NCBI RefSeq assembly: GCF_002005565.1
Contig: NZ_BDJC01000028.1
Span: 30,264 to 94,263 of the forward strand
From: Streptomyces sp. JHA26
GTDB lineage: Bacteria > Actinomycetota > Actinomycetes > Streptomycetales > Streptomycetaceae
Length of the DNA: 64,000 bases
Direction of reading: 5' to 3'
The translations under genes and the position numbers were made by a program. Below are positions 8,421 through 17,132 of this stretch, one piece after another. Below the pieces are notes generated by a model. That model did not search any database. It was not told where the DNA came from and worked only from the letters and a program-made list of their open reading frames with translations. The first letter of the stretch is position 1; every line of letters begins with the position of its first letter.

Positions 8421-10334
8421 GTGTCCACCACCCTCGCCCCCGCCCCCGTCCCCACGCCCGCCCGGCACGCGCCGGCCCGCCGCACCCGCGTGCTCGCCCT
8501 GCCGGAGGCACGCTGGGCCCTCGCGTCGCTGCTCGCCTTCCTCGCCGCGCTCGCCCCGGACCTCGCCGGCGCCCCCGCCTGGACGTACGGCCCCCTGTAC
8601 GCGGCCGCCTACGCCGCCGGCGGCTGGGAGCCCGCACGGGAGGGGCTGCGGGCGCTGCGCGAGAAGACCCTGGACGTCGACCTGCTGATGATCGTCGCGG
8701 CGCTCGGCGCGGCGGCCATCGGACAGGTCCTCGACGGCGCCCTGCTCATCGTCATCTTCGCCACCTCCGGCGCCCTGGAGGCCCTGGCCACCGCCCGCAC
8801 CGCCGACTCCGTGCGCGGCCTGCTCGACCTCGCGCCCACCACCGCCACCCGGCTCACCGGGGACCGCGAGGAGACCGTCCCGACCGCCGAGCTCGCCGTC
8901 GGCGACCTCCTCCTGGTCCGGCCCGGGGAGCGCATCGGAGCCGACGGCACGGTGACCGACGGCACCGGCGAGGTCGACCAGGCCACCATCACCGGCGAGT
9001 CCCTCCCGGTCCCCAAACGCCCCGGCGACGACGTCTTCGCCGGCACCCTCAACGGCACCGGCGCCCTGCGGGTCCGCGTCGACCGCGACCCCGCCGACTC
9101 GGTGATCGCCCGCATCGTCACCCTGGTCGAGGAGGCGTCCCGCACCAAGGCGCCCACGCAGCTGTTCATCGAGAAGATCGAGCAGCGCTACGCGGTCGGC
9201 GTGGTGGCCGCCACCCTCGCGGTCTTCGGCATCCCCCTCGCCTTCGGCGTCGGCCTCACCGACGCCCTGCTGCGCGCCATGACCTTCATGATCGTCGCCT
9301 CGCCCTGCGCGGTCGTCCTCGCCACGATGCCGCCCCTGCTGTCCGCCATCGCCAACGCCGGCCGGCACGGCGTCCTCGTGAAGTCGGCGGTCGCCATGGA
9401 ACGCCTCGGCGAGATCGACGCCGCGGCCCTCGACAAGACCGGCACCCTCACCGAGGGCGCCCCCGAGGTGACCGCCGTACGCCCCCTGCCCGGCTCCGGC
9501 CTCGACGAGGACGCCCTCCTCGCCCTCGCGGCCGCCGCCGAGCACCCCAGCGAGCACCCGCTGGCCCGCGCGATCGTCGCCGCGGCCCGCGCACGGGGGC
9601 TGCGCATCGCGCCCGCGGAGGACTTCGCGGCGACCCCGGGCCGCGGTGTGACGGCCGTGGTCGAGGGCCGCAAGGTGCACGTCGGCCGCGCCGAGGCGCC
9701 CCAGGGGGCCGAGACCACCGTCCAGGTCACCCGCGACGGCACCCCGCTCGGCACCCTCGCCCTCACCGACCGCCTGCGCGCCGACGCCGCCGGGGCCACC
9801 GCCGCGCTCACCGCCCTCACCGGCGCCGCCCCCGCCCTGCTCACCGGCGACAACGCCCACGCCGCCGCCCGCGTGGCCGGCGCGACGGGCCTGACCGACG
9901 TCCGCGCGGAGCTGCTGCCCGACGACAAGGTCGAGGCCGTACGGGAGAGGCAGCGGGCCGGCCGCAAGGTGCTCTTCGTCGGCGACGGCGTCAACGACGC
10001 CCCCGCCCTCGCCGCCGCCCACGCCGGGATCGCCATGGGCCGCGCGGGCTCCGACCTGGCCCTGGAGACGGCGGACGCGGTCGTGGTCCGCGACGAGCTG
10101 GCGGCCGTGCCCGCGGTCGTCCGCCTGTCCCGGCGCGCCCGCCGACTGGTGCTGCAGAACCTGGTCGTCGCGGGCACCTTCATCACCGCGCTCGTCCTGT
10201 GGGACCTGATCGGCCACCTCCCGCTGCCGCTCGGCGTCGCCGGACACGAGGGCTCGACCGTGCTGGTCGGCCTCAACGGGCTGCGGCTGCTGCGCGAGTC
10301 GGCGTGGCGATCCGGCGGGGCGCAGGAAGCGTGA
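8421..10334 (+). CDS. P1B-4-type heavy-metal efflux P-type ATPase (Co/Fe/Zn class)
   Basis: About 637 residues. P-type signatures are complete: TITGES actuator, DKTGTLTEG phosphorylation loop, a HP-type EHPSEHPLARAI segment for ATP binding, and GDGVNDAPALAAAHAGIAMG hinge. The membrane metal site is SPCAVV, and the last helix carries GHEGSTVLVGLNGLRLL. The SPC plus HEGS/GT pair marks the P1B-4 group, linked to Co2+, Fe2+ or Zn2+ export. There is no N-terminal HMA or His-rich metal-binding domain, also normal for P1B-4. GTG at 8421 is preferred over the in-frame GTG at 8400 because the latter lies inside the operator. Regulated by the adjacent ArsR protein. Confidence 0.9.
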   Translation: MSTTLAPAPVPTPARHAPARRTRVLALPEARWALASLLAFLAALAPDLAGAPAWTYGPLYAAAYAAGGWEPAREGLRALREKTLDVDLLMIVAALGAAAIGQVLDGALLIVIFATSGALEALATARTADSVRGLLDLAPTTATRLTGDREETVPTAELAVGDLLLVRPGERIGADGTVTDGTGEVDQATITGESLPVPKRPGDDVFAGTLNGTGALRVRVDRDPADSVIARIVTLVEEASRTKAPTQLFIEKIEQRYAVGVVAATLAVFGIPLAFGVGLTDALLRAMTFMIVASPCAVVLATMPPLLSAIANAGRHGVLVKSAVAMERLGEIDAAALDKTGTLTEGAPEVTAVRPLPGSGLDEDALLALAAAAEHPSEHPLARAIVAAARARGLRIAPAEDFAATPGRGVTAVVEGRKVHVGRAEAPQGAETTVQVTRDGTPLGTLALTDRLRADAAGATAALTALTGAAPALLTGDNAHAAARVAGATGLTDVRAELLPDDKVEAVRERQRAGRKVLFVGDGVNDAPALAAAHAGIAMGRAGSDLALETADAVVVRDELAAVPAVVRLSRRARRLVLQNLVVAGTFITALVLWDLIGHLPLPLGVAGHEGSTVLVGLNGLRLLRESAWRSGGAQEA

Positions 10335-10389
10335 GGTCCATGTCGGAAACTCGCCAGCCAGGGCCCGCACGGTGGATCACCATGGACGC

Positions 10390-11877
10390 ATGCAGACGGC
10401 CATGCACACCGACACCGAGGGCTGCGTACGCGCCGTCCGGTCGAAGGACGCGCGCTTCGACGGCTGGTTCTTCACCGCCGTCCTGACCACCCGCATCTAC
10501 TGCCGGCCCAGCTGCCCCGTGGTGCCGCCCAAGCCGGAGAACATGATCTTCTACCCGAGCGCGGCGGCCTGCCAGCAGGCCGGGTTCCGGGCGTGCAAGC
10601 GCTGCCGCCCGGACACCAGCCCCGGCTCCCCCGAGTGGAACCAGCGGGCCGACCTGACCGCCCGCGCCATGCGCCTGATCGCGGACGGCGTCGTGGACCG
10701 CGAGGGCGTCCCCGGCCTCGCCGCCCGCCTCGGCTACAGCACCCGGCAGATCGAACGCCAGCTCCTCGCCGAGGTCGGCGCGGGCCCCCTCGCCCTCGCC
10801 CGCGCGCAGCGCGCCCAGACCGCCCGGCTGCTCATCGAGACGACGCCGCTGCCGATGGCGGACATCGCCTTCGCGGCCGGCTTCTCCTCCGTGCGCACCT
10901 TCAACGACACGGTCCGCGAGGTCTTCGCCCTCTCCCCGAGCGAGCTGCGCGCCCGCCGCCCACCCGAGGACCGGTCCGCCGGGACCCCCGGCGGTGCGCC
11001 GGCCCTCCGCCTCCCCTTCCGCGCCCCCCTCAACCCCGACAACCTCTTCGGCCACCTCGCCGCCACCGCCGTACCCGGCGTGGAGGAGTGGCGGGACGGC
11101 GCCTACCGCCGTACCCTGCGCCTCCCCCACGGTCACGGCATCGTGGCCCTCACCCCCGCCCCCGACCACATCGACTGCCGCCTCACCCTCACCGACCTGC
11201 GCGACCTGACCGTCGCCATCAGCCGCTGCCGCCGCCTGCTCGACCTGGACGCCGACCCGACGGCCGTCGACGACCAGCTGCGCACCGACCCGCTGCTCGC
11301 GCCGCTGGTCGACAAGGCCCCCGGCCGCCGCGTGCCGCGCACCGTCGACGAGGCGGAGTTCGCCGTACGGGCGGTCCTGGGCCAGCAGGTCTCCACCGCC
11401 GCCGCCCGCACCCACGCGGCCCGCCTGGTCACGGCGCACGGCGACCCGGTGGAGGACCCGGAGGGCGGCCTGACCCACCTCTTCCCGTCGACCGAGGCCC
11501 TGGCGGAGGTGGACCCGGACACGCTGGCGATGCCCCGCACCCGCCGCGCCACCCTCACCACCCTCGTCCGCCACCTCGCCGACGGCTCACTCGTCCTCGG
11601 CGTCGAGACCGACCGGGCGGACACCCGCGCCCGCCTCCTCGCGCTCCCCGGCTTCGGCCCCTGGACCGCCGACATCATCGCGATGCGCGCCCTCGGCGAC
11701 CCCGACGCCTTCCTCCCCACCGACCTCGGCGTCCGCCGCGCCGCCCGCGACCTGGGCCTGCCCTCCACCCCGGCGGCGCTCACCGCCCGGGCGGCGGCCT
11801 GGCGGCCCTGGCGGGCGTACGCCGTCCAGTACCTGTGGGCGACCGACAGCCACCCGATCAACTTCCTGCCCGCCTGA
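10390..11877 (+). CDS. Ada-AlkA fusion: methyl-sensing activator and 3-methyladenine glycosylase
   Basis: About 495 residues in three parts. Residues 1-80 are the Ada zinc domain, with four cysteines in IYCRPSC and FRACKRCRPD; one cysteine accepts methyl groups from DNA phosphotriesters. Residues 85-190 are an AraC-type helix-turn-helix (MADIAFAAGFSSVRTFNDTV). The rest is AlkA: an N-terminal AlkA fold, then a HhH-GPD domain with LPGFGPWTADIIAMRA and the catalytic Asp in LPTDLGVRRA. It should sense methylation damage, activate the adaptive response and excise alkylated bases. In-frame starts also exist at 10372 (GTG) and 10399 (ATG). The ogt-like gene follows after 19 bases. Confidence 0.92.
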   Translation: MQTAMHTDTEGCVRAVRSKDARFDGWFFTAVLTTRIYCRPSCPVVPPKPENMIFYPSAAACQQAGFRACKRCRPDTSPGSPEWNQRADLTARAMRLIADGVVDREGVPGLAARLGYSTRQIERQLLAEVGAGPLALARAQRAQTARLLIETTPLPMADIAFAAGFSSVRTFNDTVREVFALSPSELRARRPPEDRSAGTPGGAPALRLPFRAPLNPDNLFGHLAATAVPGVEEWRDGAYRRTLRLPHGHGIVALTPAPDHIDCRLTLTDLRDLTVAISRCRRLLDLDADPTAVDDQLRTDPLLAPLVDKAPGRRVPRTVDEAEFAVRAVLGQQVSTAAARTHAARLVTAHGDPVEDPEGGLTHLFPSTEALAEVDPDTLAMPRTRRATLTTLVRHLADGSLVLGVETDRADTRARLLALPGFGPWTADIIAMRALGDPDAFLPTDLGVRRAARDLGLPSTPAALTARAAAWRPWRAYAVQYLWATDSHPINFLPA

Positions 11878-11896
11878 GCCCGCGCGAGGTACCGAC

Positions 11897-12388
11897 GTGA
11901 GACAGCACACCGTGATCGACAGCCCCTACGGCCCCCTCACCCTGGTCGCCGAGGACGGCGTCCTGTGCGGCCTCTACATGACCGACCAGCGCCACCGCCC
12001 GCCGGAGGAGACCTTCGGCGCCCACGACGCACGGCCCTTCGCCGAGGCCGCGGAACAACTCGAGGCCTACTTCGCCGGCGACCTGCTGGACTTCACCCTC
12101 CCCCTGCGCCTCGACGGCACCGCCTTCCAGCGCACGGTCTGGGAGCAGCTCCGGAAGATCCCCTACGGCGAGACGCGCACCTACGGCGAACTCGCCGCCG
12201 CCCTCGGCAACCCCGCCGCCTCCCGGGCCGTCGGCCTCGCCAACGGGCGCAACCCGATCGGCATCGTCGTCCCCTGCCACCGCGTCATCGGCGCGAGCGG
12301 CGGCCTCACCGGCTACGGCGGCGGCCTGGAACGCAAGCAGCGGCTGCTGGACTTCGAACGCGGAACGGCGGGCGCGGCGCTGTTCTGA
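11897..12388 (+). CDS. ogt: Methylated-DNA-[protein]-cysteine S-methyltransferase (Ogt type)
   Basis: 163 residues, the usual size. The active-site segment GIVVPCHRVIGASGGLTGYGGG contains the PCHRV motif whose Cys accepts alkyl groups from O6-alkylguanine. The DNA-binding helix with the arginine finger is TYGELAAALGNPAASRAVG. Start is GTG at 11897. It is 19 bases behind the Ada-AlkA gene, so the two form an adaptive-response operon covering phosphotriester sensing, base excision and direct reversal. Confidence 0.92.
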   Translation: MRQHTVIDSPYGPLTLVAEDGVLCGLYMTDQRHRPPEETFGAHDARPFAEAAEQLEAYFAGDLLDFTLPLRLDGTAFQRTVWEQLRKIPYGETRTYGELAAALGNPAASRAVGLANGRNPIGIVVPCHRVIGASGGLTGYGGGLERKQRLLDFERGTAGAALF

Positions 12389-12519
12389 GCCCGGCCCGGA
12401 CCGGGCGGAAAAGGCGTTGCCGCCGCCCGGCGGGGCGGGCTAGCCTCGCCCCACTCTGAAGATCCACGCTCTCTCGAACGATGCCGCAGAACGGGAGCAG
12501 GCCCGCGCACGGCCGCGCG

Positions 12520-12560
12520 GTGCCAGGAGGGGCGGCGCCACAGTCAGGCACGCCCTCCTG
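12520..12560 (+). promoter_or_regulatory. Overlapping inverted repeats in the leader of the LLM gene
   Basis: Two inverted repeats share bases just before the ribosome site. GTGCC (12520-12524) pairs with GGCAC (12547-12551), and CAGGAGGG (12524-12531) pairs with CCCTCCTG (12553-12560). The second ends next to the AGGAG at 12561-12565. The two stems compete or could form a strained pseudoknot. This may be a translational control element or chance in GC-rich DNA. Confidence 0.25.
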
Positions 12561-12571
12561 AGGAGACTCCC

Positions 12572-13423
12572 ATGAAGATCGGCCTCGGCCTCCCCATCGA
12601 CGACCCCGCCCAGCTGCTGACCTGGGCCCGGCGCGCCGACACGGGACCGTTCAGCACGCTCGGCCTGCTCGACCGGCTCGTCTACGACAACCCCGAGCCC
12701 CTGGTCACGCTCGCGGCCCTCGCCGGCGCCACGTCCCGCATCCGGGTCCAGACCGAGGTGCTGATCGCCCCGGTCCACGGCACCGCGCTCCTCGCCAAGC
12801 AGACCGCCACCCTCGACCGCCTCTCGGGCGGCCGCTTCACCCTCGGCATCGGCGTCGGCGGCCGGGAGGACGACTGCCTCGCCGCCGGCGTCGACATCCA
12901 CCGGCGGGGCCGGCGCCTCGACGAGCAGATGACCCTGCTCCGCCGCGTCTGGGCGGGCGAGCCCTACGCCGAGGACGTCGGCGCCATCGGCCCGCGCCCC
13001 GCGACGCCCGGCGGGCCCGAGGTGCTGTTCGGCGGTTTCGCCCCGGCCGCCCTCGAACGCGTCGGCCGCTTCGGTGACGGTTTCCTCGGCGCCGCGCTGC
13101 CGCCCGCGCACATGGCCGGCCTGTTCCGCGCCGTCGAGGCGGTCTGGCGCAGGCACGACCGCCCCGGCCGGCCCCGCCTGGTGGCCCAGGCGAGCGTCGC
13201 CCTCGGCCCGGACGGCACGGCGGACCGGGCCCGGCGCACCATGAGCGACTACTACGCCTTCACCGGCCGCGCCGAGTACATGACGAAGGGCCTGCTCACC
13301 ACGGCCCGCGAGATCCGCGCCGCCGTCGACGCCTTCGCCGACATCGGCGCCGACGAGGTCGTCCTCTACTGCTGGTCCTCGGGTCCCGACCAGGTCGACC
13401 GCCTCGCCGACGCCCTGTTCTGA
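12572..13423 (+). CDS. LLM-class (luciferase-like) F420/FMN-dependent oxidoreductase
   Basis: 283 residues with the bacterial-luciferase-like TIM barrel: MKIGLGLPIDDPAQL at the start, LVYDNPEPLVTLAALAGATSRIRVQTEVLI, then TLDRLSGGRFTLGIGVGGREDD, a highly conserved LLM stretch. Such enzymes use F420 or FMN; the substrate is unknown. The ATG at 12572 has AGGAG at 12561-12565. The end overlaps the convergent Nudix gene by 58 bases. Confidence 0.85.
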   Translation: MKIGLGLPIDDPAQLLTWARRADTGPFSTLGLLDRLVYDNPEPLVTLAALAGATSRIRVQTEVLIAPVHGTALLAKQTATLDRLSGGRFTLGIGVGGREDDCLAAGVDIHRRGRRLDEQMTLLRRVWAGEPYAEDVGAIGPRPATPGGPEVLFGGFAPAALERVGRFGDGFLGAALPPAHMAGLFRAVEAVWRRHDRPGRPRLVAQASVALGPDGTADRARRTMSDYYAFTGRAEYMTKGLLTTAREIRAAVDAFADIGADEVVLYCWSSGPDQVDRLADALF

Positions 13424-13929
13424 TCCGTCGCCGCCTGCCGGCCGACCCGGACACCGTTCTCCAGCTCCGCGGTCCCCGAGCCGTCCTCGAGCACGTCGAG
13501 GGCGGCCAGGACCCGTCCGTGCAGGGAGCCGAGGAGGTGGTCGGCCAGGTCGGCGCGCGGCACCAGGCGCCAGGACAGCAGCTCCTCCTCCTGGAGGCGG
13601 ATCGCCCCGAGGTCCTCCTCGCCGAGGACGCCGCCGTCGTAGACGTACGACACCAGCGGCGGCCGGCCGAGGCCCGGCACCCAGTCCACCGCGAGCAGCC
13701 GGCCGGGCGGGACGTCCAGGCCGATCTCCTCGAGGGTCTCGCGCCGGGCGCCCTGGCGCGGGGTCTCGCCGTCGTCCGACTCGATGGTGCCGCCCGGCAG
13801 GGTCCAGCCCTCCCGGTAGTTCGGCTCCACGAGCAGCACGCTGCCCGCGGCGTCCCGGAACAGCACGGCGGCGCCGGCGAGCACGCGGGGCAGTCCGGCG
13901 ATGTACGTGGCGTAGTCGAGCGTCGTCAT
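13366..13929 (-). CDS. Nudix hydrolase
   Basis: 187 residues. The Nudix box is recognisable as GGTIESDDGETPRQGARRE followed by TLEEIGL, with the REtLEEiG core intact and two extra residues between the Gly pair and the first Glu compared with the strict consensus. The family hydrolyses nucleoside diphosphates linked to another moiety; the substrate is not predictable here. The last about 20 residues are coded inside the convergent LLM gene. Start ATG at 13929. Confidence 0.85.
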   Translation of the reverse strand: MTTLDYATYIAGLPRVLAGAAVLFRDAAGSVLLVEPNYREGWTLPGGTIESDDGETPRQGARRETLEEIGLDVPPGRLLAVDWVPGLGRPPLVSYVYDGGVLGEEDLGAIRLQEEELLSWRLVPRADLADHLLGSLHGRVLAALDVLEDGSGTAELENGVRVGRQAATDQNRASARRSTWSGPEDQQ

Positions 13930-13980
13930 CCTGGCAGGGTATGTCCGTCCGGCGGGGGTGTTCCACGGAGCGGTCGGGGC

Positions 13981-14010
13981 ATGACGGCGGGGGCGCGCTC
14001 CGGTTAAGGT
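13981..14010 (+). promoter_or_regulatory. Probable promoter of the glycerate kinase gene
   Basis: ATGACG at 13981-13986, an 18-base spacer and TAAGGT at 14005-14010 resemble a vegetative promoter. It lies 57 bases before the GTG start at 14067. Confidence 0.4.
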
Positions 14011-14066
14011 CGCAGCGGCGCGACTGCCTTGACGTGCGCAAGGCTCGAAGAGCAAGGGGAGACAAG

Positions 14067-15218
14067 GTGGCTGACGCTGCAGTGGACGGGGCCCGCCGGG
14101 TGCTCGTCGCCGCGGACAAGTTCAAGGGTTCGTTGACGGCCGTCGAGGTCGCCGAGCGGGTCGCGGCCGGGCTGCGCCGCATCGTGCCGGACGTCGACGT
14201 CGAGGCGCTGCCCGTTGCCGACGGCGGCGACGGCACCGTGGCCGCGGCGGTCGCGGCCGGGTTCGAGCGCCGGGAGGTGCGGGTCGCCGGGCCCCTCGGC
14301 GACGAGGTCACGGCGGCGTTCGCGCTGCGCGGTGACACCGCGGTCGTGGAGATGGCCGAGGCCAGCGGGTTGCAGCGGTTGCCCGCCGGTGTCCTGGCCC
14401 CGCTGACCGCCTCCACGTACGGCTCGGGCGAGCTGCTGCGGGCCGCGCTGGACGCGGGCGCGCGGACGATCGTGTTCGGGGTCGGCGGCAGCGCGACCAC
14501 GGACGGCGGCGCGGGGATGCTGTCCGCGCTGGGCGCGCGCTTCCTGCGCGGGGACGGGGAGCCGGTGGCGCCGGGCGGCGGGGGTCTCGCCGACGTCGCC
14601 TCGGCCGATCTGTCCGGCCTGGACCCGCGGCTGGCGGACGTCGAGCTGGTGCTCGCGAGCGACGTCGACAATCCGCTGACGGGGCCGAAGGGCGCTCCGG
14701 CCGTCTACGGCCCGCAGAAGGGCGCCTCCCCGGAGGACGTGGAGACGCTGGACGCGGCCCTCGCGCACTTCGCGAAGGTCCTGGAGGGGCCGGTGGGGGC
14801 GCGGGCCGCCGAGCACGCCGCCTCGCCGGGCGCGGGTGCCGCGGGCGGCATCGGGTACGGCGCGCTGCTGATCGGGGCGCGGTTCCGGGCCGGCATCGAG
14901 GTGATGCTGGACGTGCTGGGCTTCGCGCCGGCGCTGGCGCGGGCCGACCTGGTGATCACGGGGGAGGGCTCGCTGGACGAGCAGACCCTGCACGGGAAGG
15001 CGCCGGCCGGTGTCGCGGCGGCGGCCCGGAGCGCGGGCAAGGAGGTCGTCGCGGTGTGCGGACGGCTGGCGCTGCCGGCGGAGGCGCTGGGGCGGGCCGG
15101 GATCCGGCGGGCGTACCCGCTGACGGACGTGGAGCCGGACGTGGCGAAGTGCATCGCCGATGCGGGGCCCGTCCTGGAGCGGGTCGCGGAGCGCATCGCC
15201 CGGGACTTCCTGGCGTAG
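14067..15218 (+). CDS. Glycerate kinase (GarK/GlxK family)
   Basis: 383 residues, standard length for this family. Conserved stretches are LVAADKFKGSLTAVEVAERV at the N-terminus, PVADGGDGTVAA, FGVGGSATTDGGAGMLSALG, and VITGEGSLDEQTLHGKAP. It phosphorylates glycerate with ATP, linking glyoxylate/glycerate assimilation to glycolysis. The GTG at 14067 is preceded by AAGGGGAGA at 14054-14062; the open frame extends further up but without a better site. The ethylmalonyl-CoA cluster 2 kb downstream releases glyoxylate, which could feed glycerate, though the two are separate transcripts. Confidence 0.9.
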   Translation: MADAAVDGARRVLVAADKFKGSLTAVEVAERVAAGLRRIVPDVDVEALPVADGGDGTVAAAVAAGFERREVRVAGPLGDEVTAAFALRGDTAVVEMAEASGLQRLPAGVLAPLTASTYGSGELLRAALDAGARTIVFGVGGSATTDGGAGMLSALGARFLRGDGEPVAPGGGGLADVASADLSGLDPRLADVELVLASDVDNPLTGPKGAPAVYGPQKGASPEDVETLDAALAHFAKVLEGPVGARAAEHAASPGAGAAGGIGYGALLIGARFRAGIEVMLDVLGFAPALARADLVITGEGSLDEQTLHGKAPAGVAAAARSAGKEVVAVCGRLALPAEALGRAGIRRAYPLTDVEPDVAKCIADAGPVLERVAERIARDFLA

Positions 15219-15227
15219 GCGAGTCTC

Positions 15228-15390
15228 GTCCCCCGGGGGCTGCCGCCCCCGGACCTCCGCTTTCGGCCCTTCGAACGGGCCTCGTCCTCACTCGCCGGAC
15301 GGGCTGAGTGTCTCACCTGTATCCCGACCGAGTCGGGTGGTGGGTGGGCGTAGGCCCGGGGGTCTGGGGGGCGCAGCCCCCGGCGAGGCC
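15228..15390. repeat. Streptomyces-type dispersed intergenic palindromic repeat
   Basis: Between convergent glycerate kinase and pssA. CCGGGGGC-TGCC-GCCCCCGG at 15233-15252 is a perfect 8-bp hairpin. It is followed by CTTTCGGCCC, CTCGTCCTCACTCGCCGGAC and a second G-rich hairpin, GGGGGC-GCA-GCCCCC, at 15367-15381. These blocks look like the intergenic element often seen downstream of Streptomyces genes (from memory). The hairpins may also end transcription of glycerate kinase. Confidence 0.5.
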
Positions 15391-15420
15391 CGCACCGACG
15401 CCGGGCACCGGGCGAACGAA

Positions 15421-15452
15421 AGGGCCCCGAACCCAACCAGGTCCGGGGCCCT
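15421..15452 (-). terminator. Terminator of the psd-pssA operon
   Basis: AGGGCCCCG (15421-15429) and CGGGGCCCT (15444-15452) form a perfect 9-bp stem with a 14-base loop, 12 bases beyond the pssA stop. On the minus strand the stem is followed by a short TTTCG tract. Confidence 0.6.
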
Positions 15453-15464
15453 CACAACGCACCG

Positions 15465-16319
15465 CTACGGCAACTGCGCCGCCCGCGCCTCCCGCCGGTT
15501 GCCACGGAAGTTGTTCACCCGCCGGGCCGTCGCGAACAGCGGGATCACCGCGCCCATCACCAGCTGGAGCGCGCACCCCGTCTGCAGCAGCAGCTGCCCG
15601 CTCGGCGCGTCGAACGCCCAGCCGGCCAGCAGGCCCATCGACAGGACGATCCACGACAGCATCGCCACCGCGAGGCGCCCCCGCGGCTTCGGGTACTCGA
15701 CCCGGCTCACCATCAGCCAGGCCGTGCCGATGATGGCGAGGAGCGTCGCCACGAAGGGCAGCTCCAGCAGCACGATCGAGACCACCGTCAGCGCACCGAA
15801 CGGCGAGGGCATGCCCTGGAACGTGCCGTCCTTCACGGTGACGCAGGAGAATCTCGCGAGTCTCAGCACCACCGCCAGCAGCACCACGATCGCGCCCACC
15901 GCCGCGACCCGCTGGTACGCGTCGTGCGCGACCATCCCGTAGACCAGGACGAAGTACGCCGGCGCCAGCCCGAAGCTGATCAGGTCGGACAGGTTGTCCA
16001 GCTCGGCGCCCATCGGCGAGCTGCGCAGCTTGCGCGCCACGAGCCCGTCGAACAGGTCGAAGATCGCCGCGCAGAGCATCAGGATCACCGCGGTGGCCGC
16101 GCTGTGCCGGGCCATGCCCGACTCCTCGCTGCCCGTCAGGTGCGGGATCAGGATGCCGGTGGTGGTGAAGTACACCGCCATGAAGCCGCACGTGGCGTTG
16201 CCGAGGGTGAGGGTGTCCGCTATCGACAGGCGCAGCGAGAGCGGCATCTCCTCCTCGTCGTCCACCTCGTCGGCCTCGGGCACCCACCCGGCCTGGGTCT
16301 GTGGATCAATCACGGTCAA
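15465..16319 (-). CDS. pssA: CDP-diacylglycerol-serine O-phosphatidyltransferase
   Basis: 284 residues. The CDP-alcohol phosphotransferase signature DG-x2-AR-x8-G-x3-D-x3-D is complete: DGLVARK, then GAELDNLSD. Several hydrophobic segments follow, as expected for an integral membrane enzyme. It condenses CDP-diacylglycerol with L-serine to phosphatidylserine. Its start overlaps the end of psd by 14 bases, and psd makes phosphatidylethanolamine from its product. The acidic N-terminal stretch (about residues 14-24) is cytoplasmic. Confidence 0.92.
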   Translation of the reverse strand: MTVIDPQTQAGWVPEADEVDDEEEMPLSLRLSIADTLTLGNATCGFMAVYFTTTGILIPHLTGSEESGMARHSAATAVILMLCAAIFDLFDGLVARKLRSSPMGAELDNLSDLISFGLAPAYFVLVYGMVAHDAYQRVAAVGAIVVLLAVVLRLARFSCVTVKDGTFQGMPSPFGALTVVSIVLLELPFVATLLAIIGTAWLMVSRVEYPKPRGRLAVAMLSWIVLSMGLLAGWAFDAPSGQLLLQTGCALQLVMGAVIPLFATARRVNNFRGNRREARAAQLP

Positions 16320-16962
16320 TGCGAGTCACCCCAGCCACCGTCTTCTGCCCCACCTCGACCGCGACCTCCACGCCCTCCGGCAGGTACAGGTCGACGCGCG
16401 AGCCGAAGCGGATCAGGCCGATCCGCTCGCCCTGCTCGACCTTCGTGCCCTGGGGCAGGTAGGGAACGATGCGGCGGGCCACCGCGCCGGCGATCTGGAT
16501 CATCTCGATGTCACCGAGCTCGGTGTCGAAGTGCCACACCACCCGCTCGTTGTTCTCGCTCTCCTTGTTGAAGGCGGGAACGAAACCACCGGGGATGTGC
16601 TCGACCGACGTCACCGTGCCGGCCAGCGGCGCGCGGTTGACGTGGACGTTGAGCGGGCTCATGAAGATCGCGACGCGGGTACGGCCGTCCTTCCACGGCA
16701 TGATGCTCTGCACCACACCGTCGGCGGGCGAGATGACCCGGCCCCGGGTGATCTCGCGCTCGGGGTCGCGGAAGAACCACAGCATCCCCGCCGCGAGCGC
16801 GGTGGCGGGGACGGCGACGGCCTTGGCCGCGCCCGAGCGGCGGGCGCGGAGCAGGCTGACGGCTGCGGTGGCGACGGTCGGCAGAAGCCACGGCGATGCT
16901 CCGCGCGCGAGGCGTACGCCGACGAGGCTGTCGCGAGGTGCAGAGGTTTGGCTGTGGGGCAT
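16306..16962 (-). CDS. psd: Phosphatidylserine decarboxylase, short type
   Basis: 218 residues, like the short proenzymes common in Actinobacteria. A hydrophobic region lies near residues 25-60. VISPADGVVQSI, FMSPLNVHVNRAP and GGFVPAFNKES are family motifs. Self-cleavage is expected before the Ser of RFGSRVDLYLP (about residue 188), where the pyruvoyl group forms. It decarboxylates phosphatidylserine to phosphatidylethanolamine. It is first in the psd-pssA pair; the ATG at 16962 is preferred over a long upstream extension that has no family features. Confidence 0.92.
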   Translation of the reverse strand: MPHSQTSAPRDSLVGVRLARGASPWLLPTVATAAVSLLRARRSGAAKAVAVPATALAAGMLWFFRDPEREITRGRVISPADGVVQSIMPWKDGRTRVAIFMSPLNVHVNRAPLAGTVTSVEHIPGGFVPAFNKESENNERVVWHFDTELGDIEMIQIAGAVARRIVPYLPQGTKVEQGERIGLIRFGSRVDLYLPEGVEVAVEVGQKTVAGVTRIDRD

Positions 16963-17132
16963 GGATGACCTTCGTAGCGGATGATGCCGCACTCTGACGG
17001 GGGACGGCGGCTTTTCGGCGATCGTAGCGGCTATCAGTCGTAACTGGGTAAGCCAGGAAGCTGAGTCGACGGCCGAACAATGCCTACGGGGTGTGACCTT
17101 CTTCTCCAAGAAAACACCCCGTATCCGGACAT

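Noticed and set aside
13366..13423. Overlapping ends of the LLM and Nudix genes as a sign of frameshift
   Set aside because: Both proteins have complete conserved cores well away from the overlap; only the variable Nudix tail is involved.
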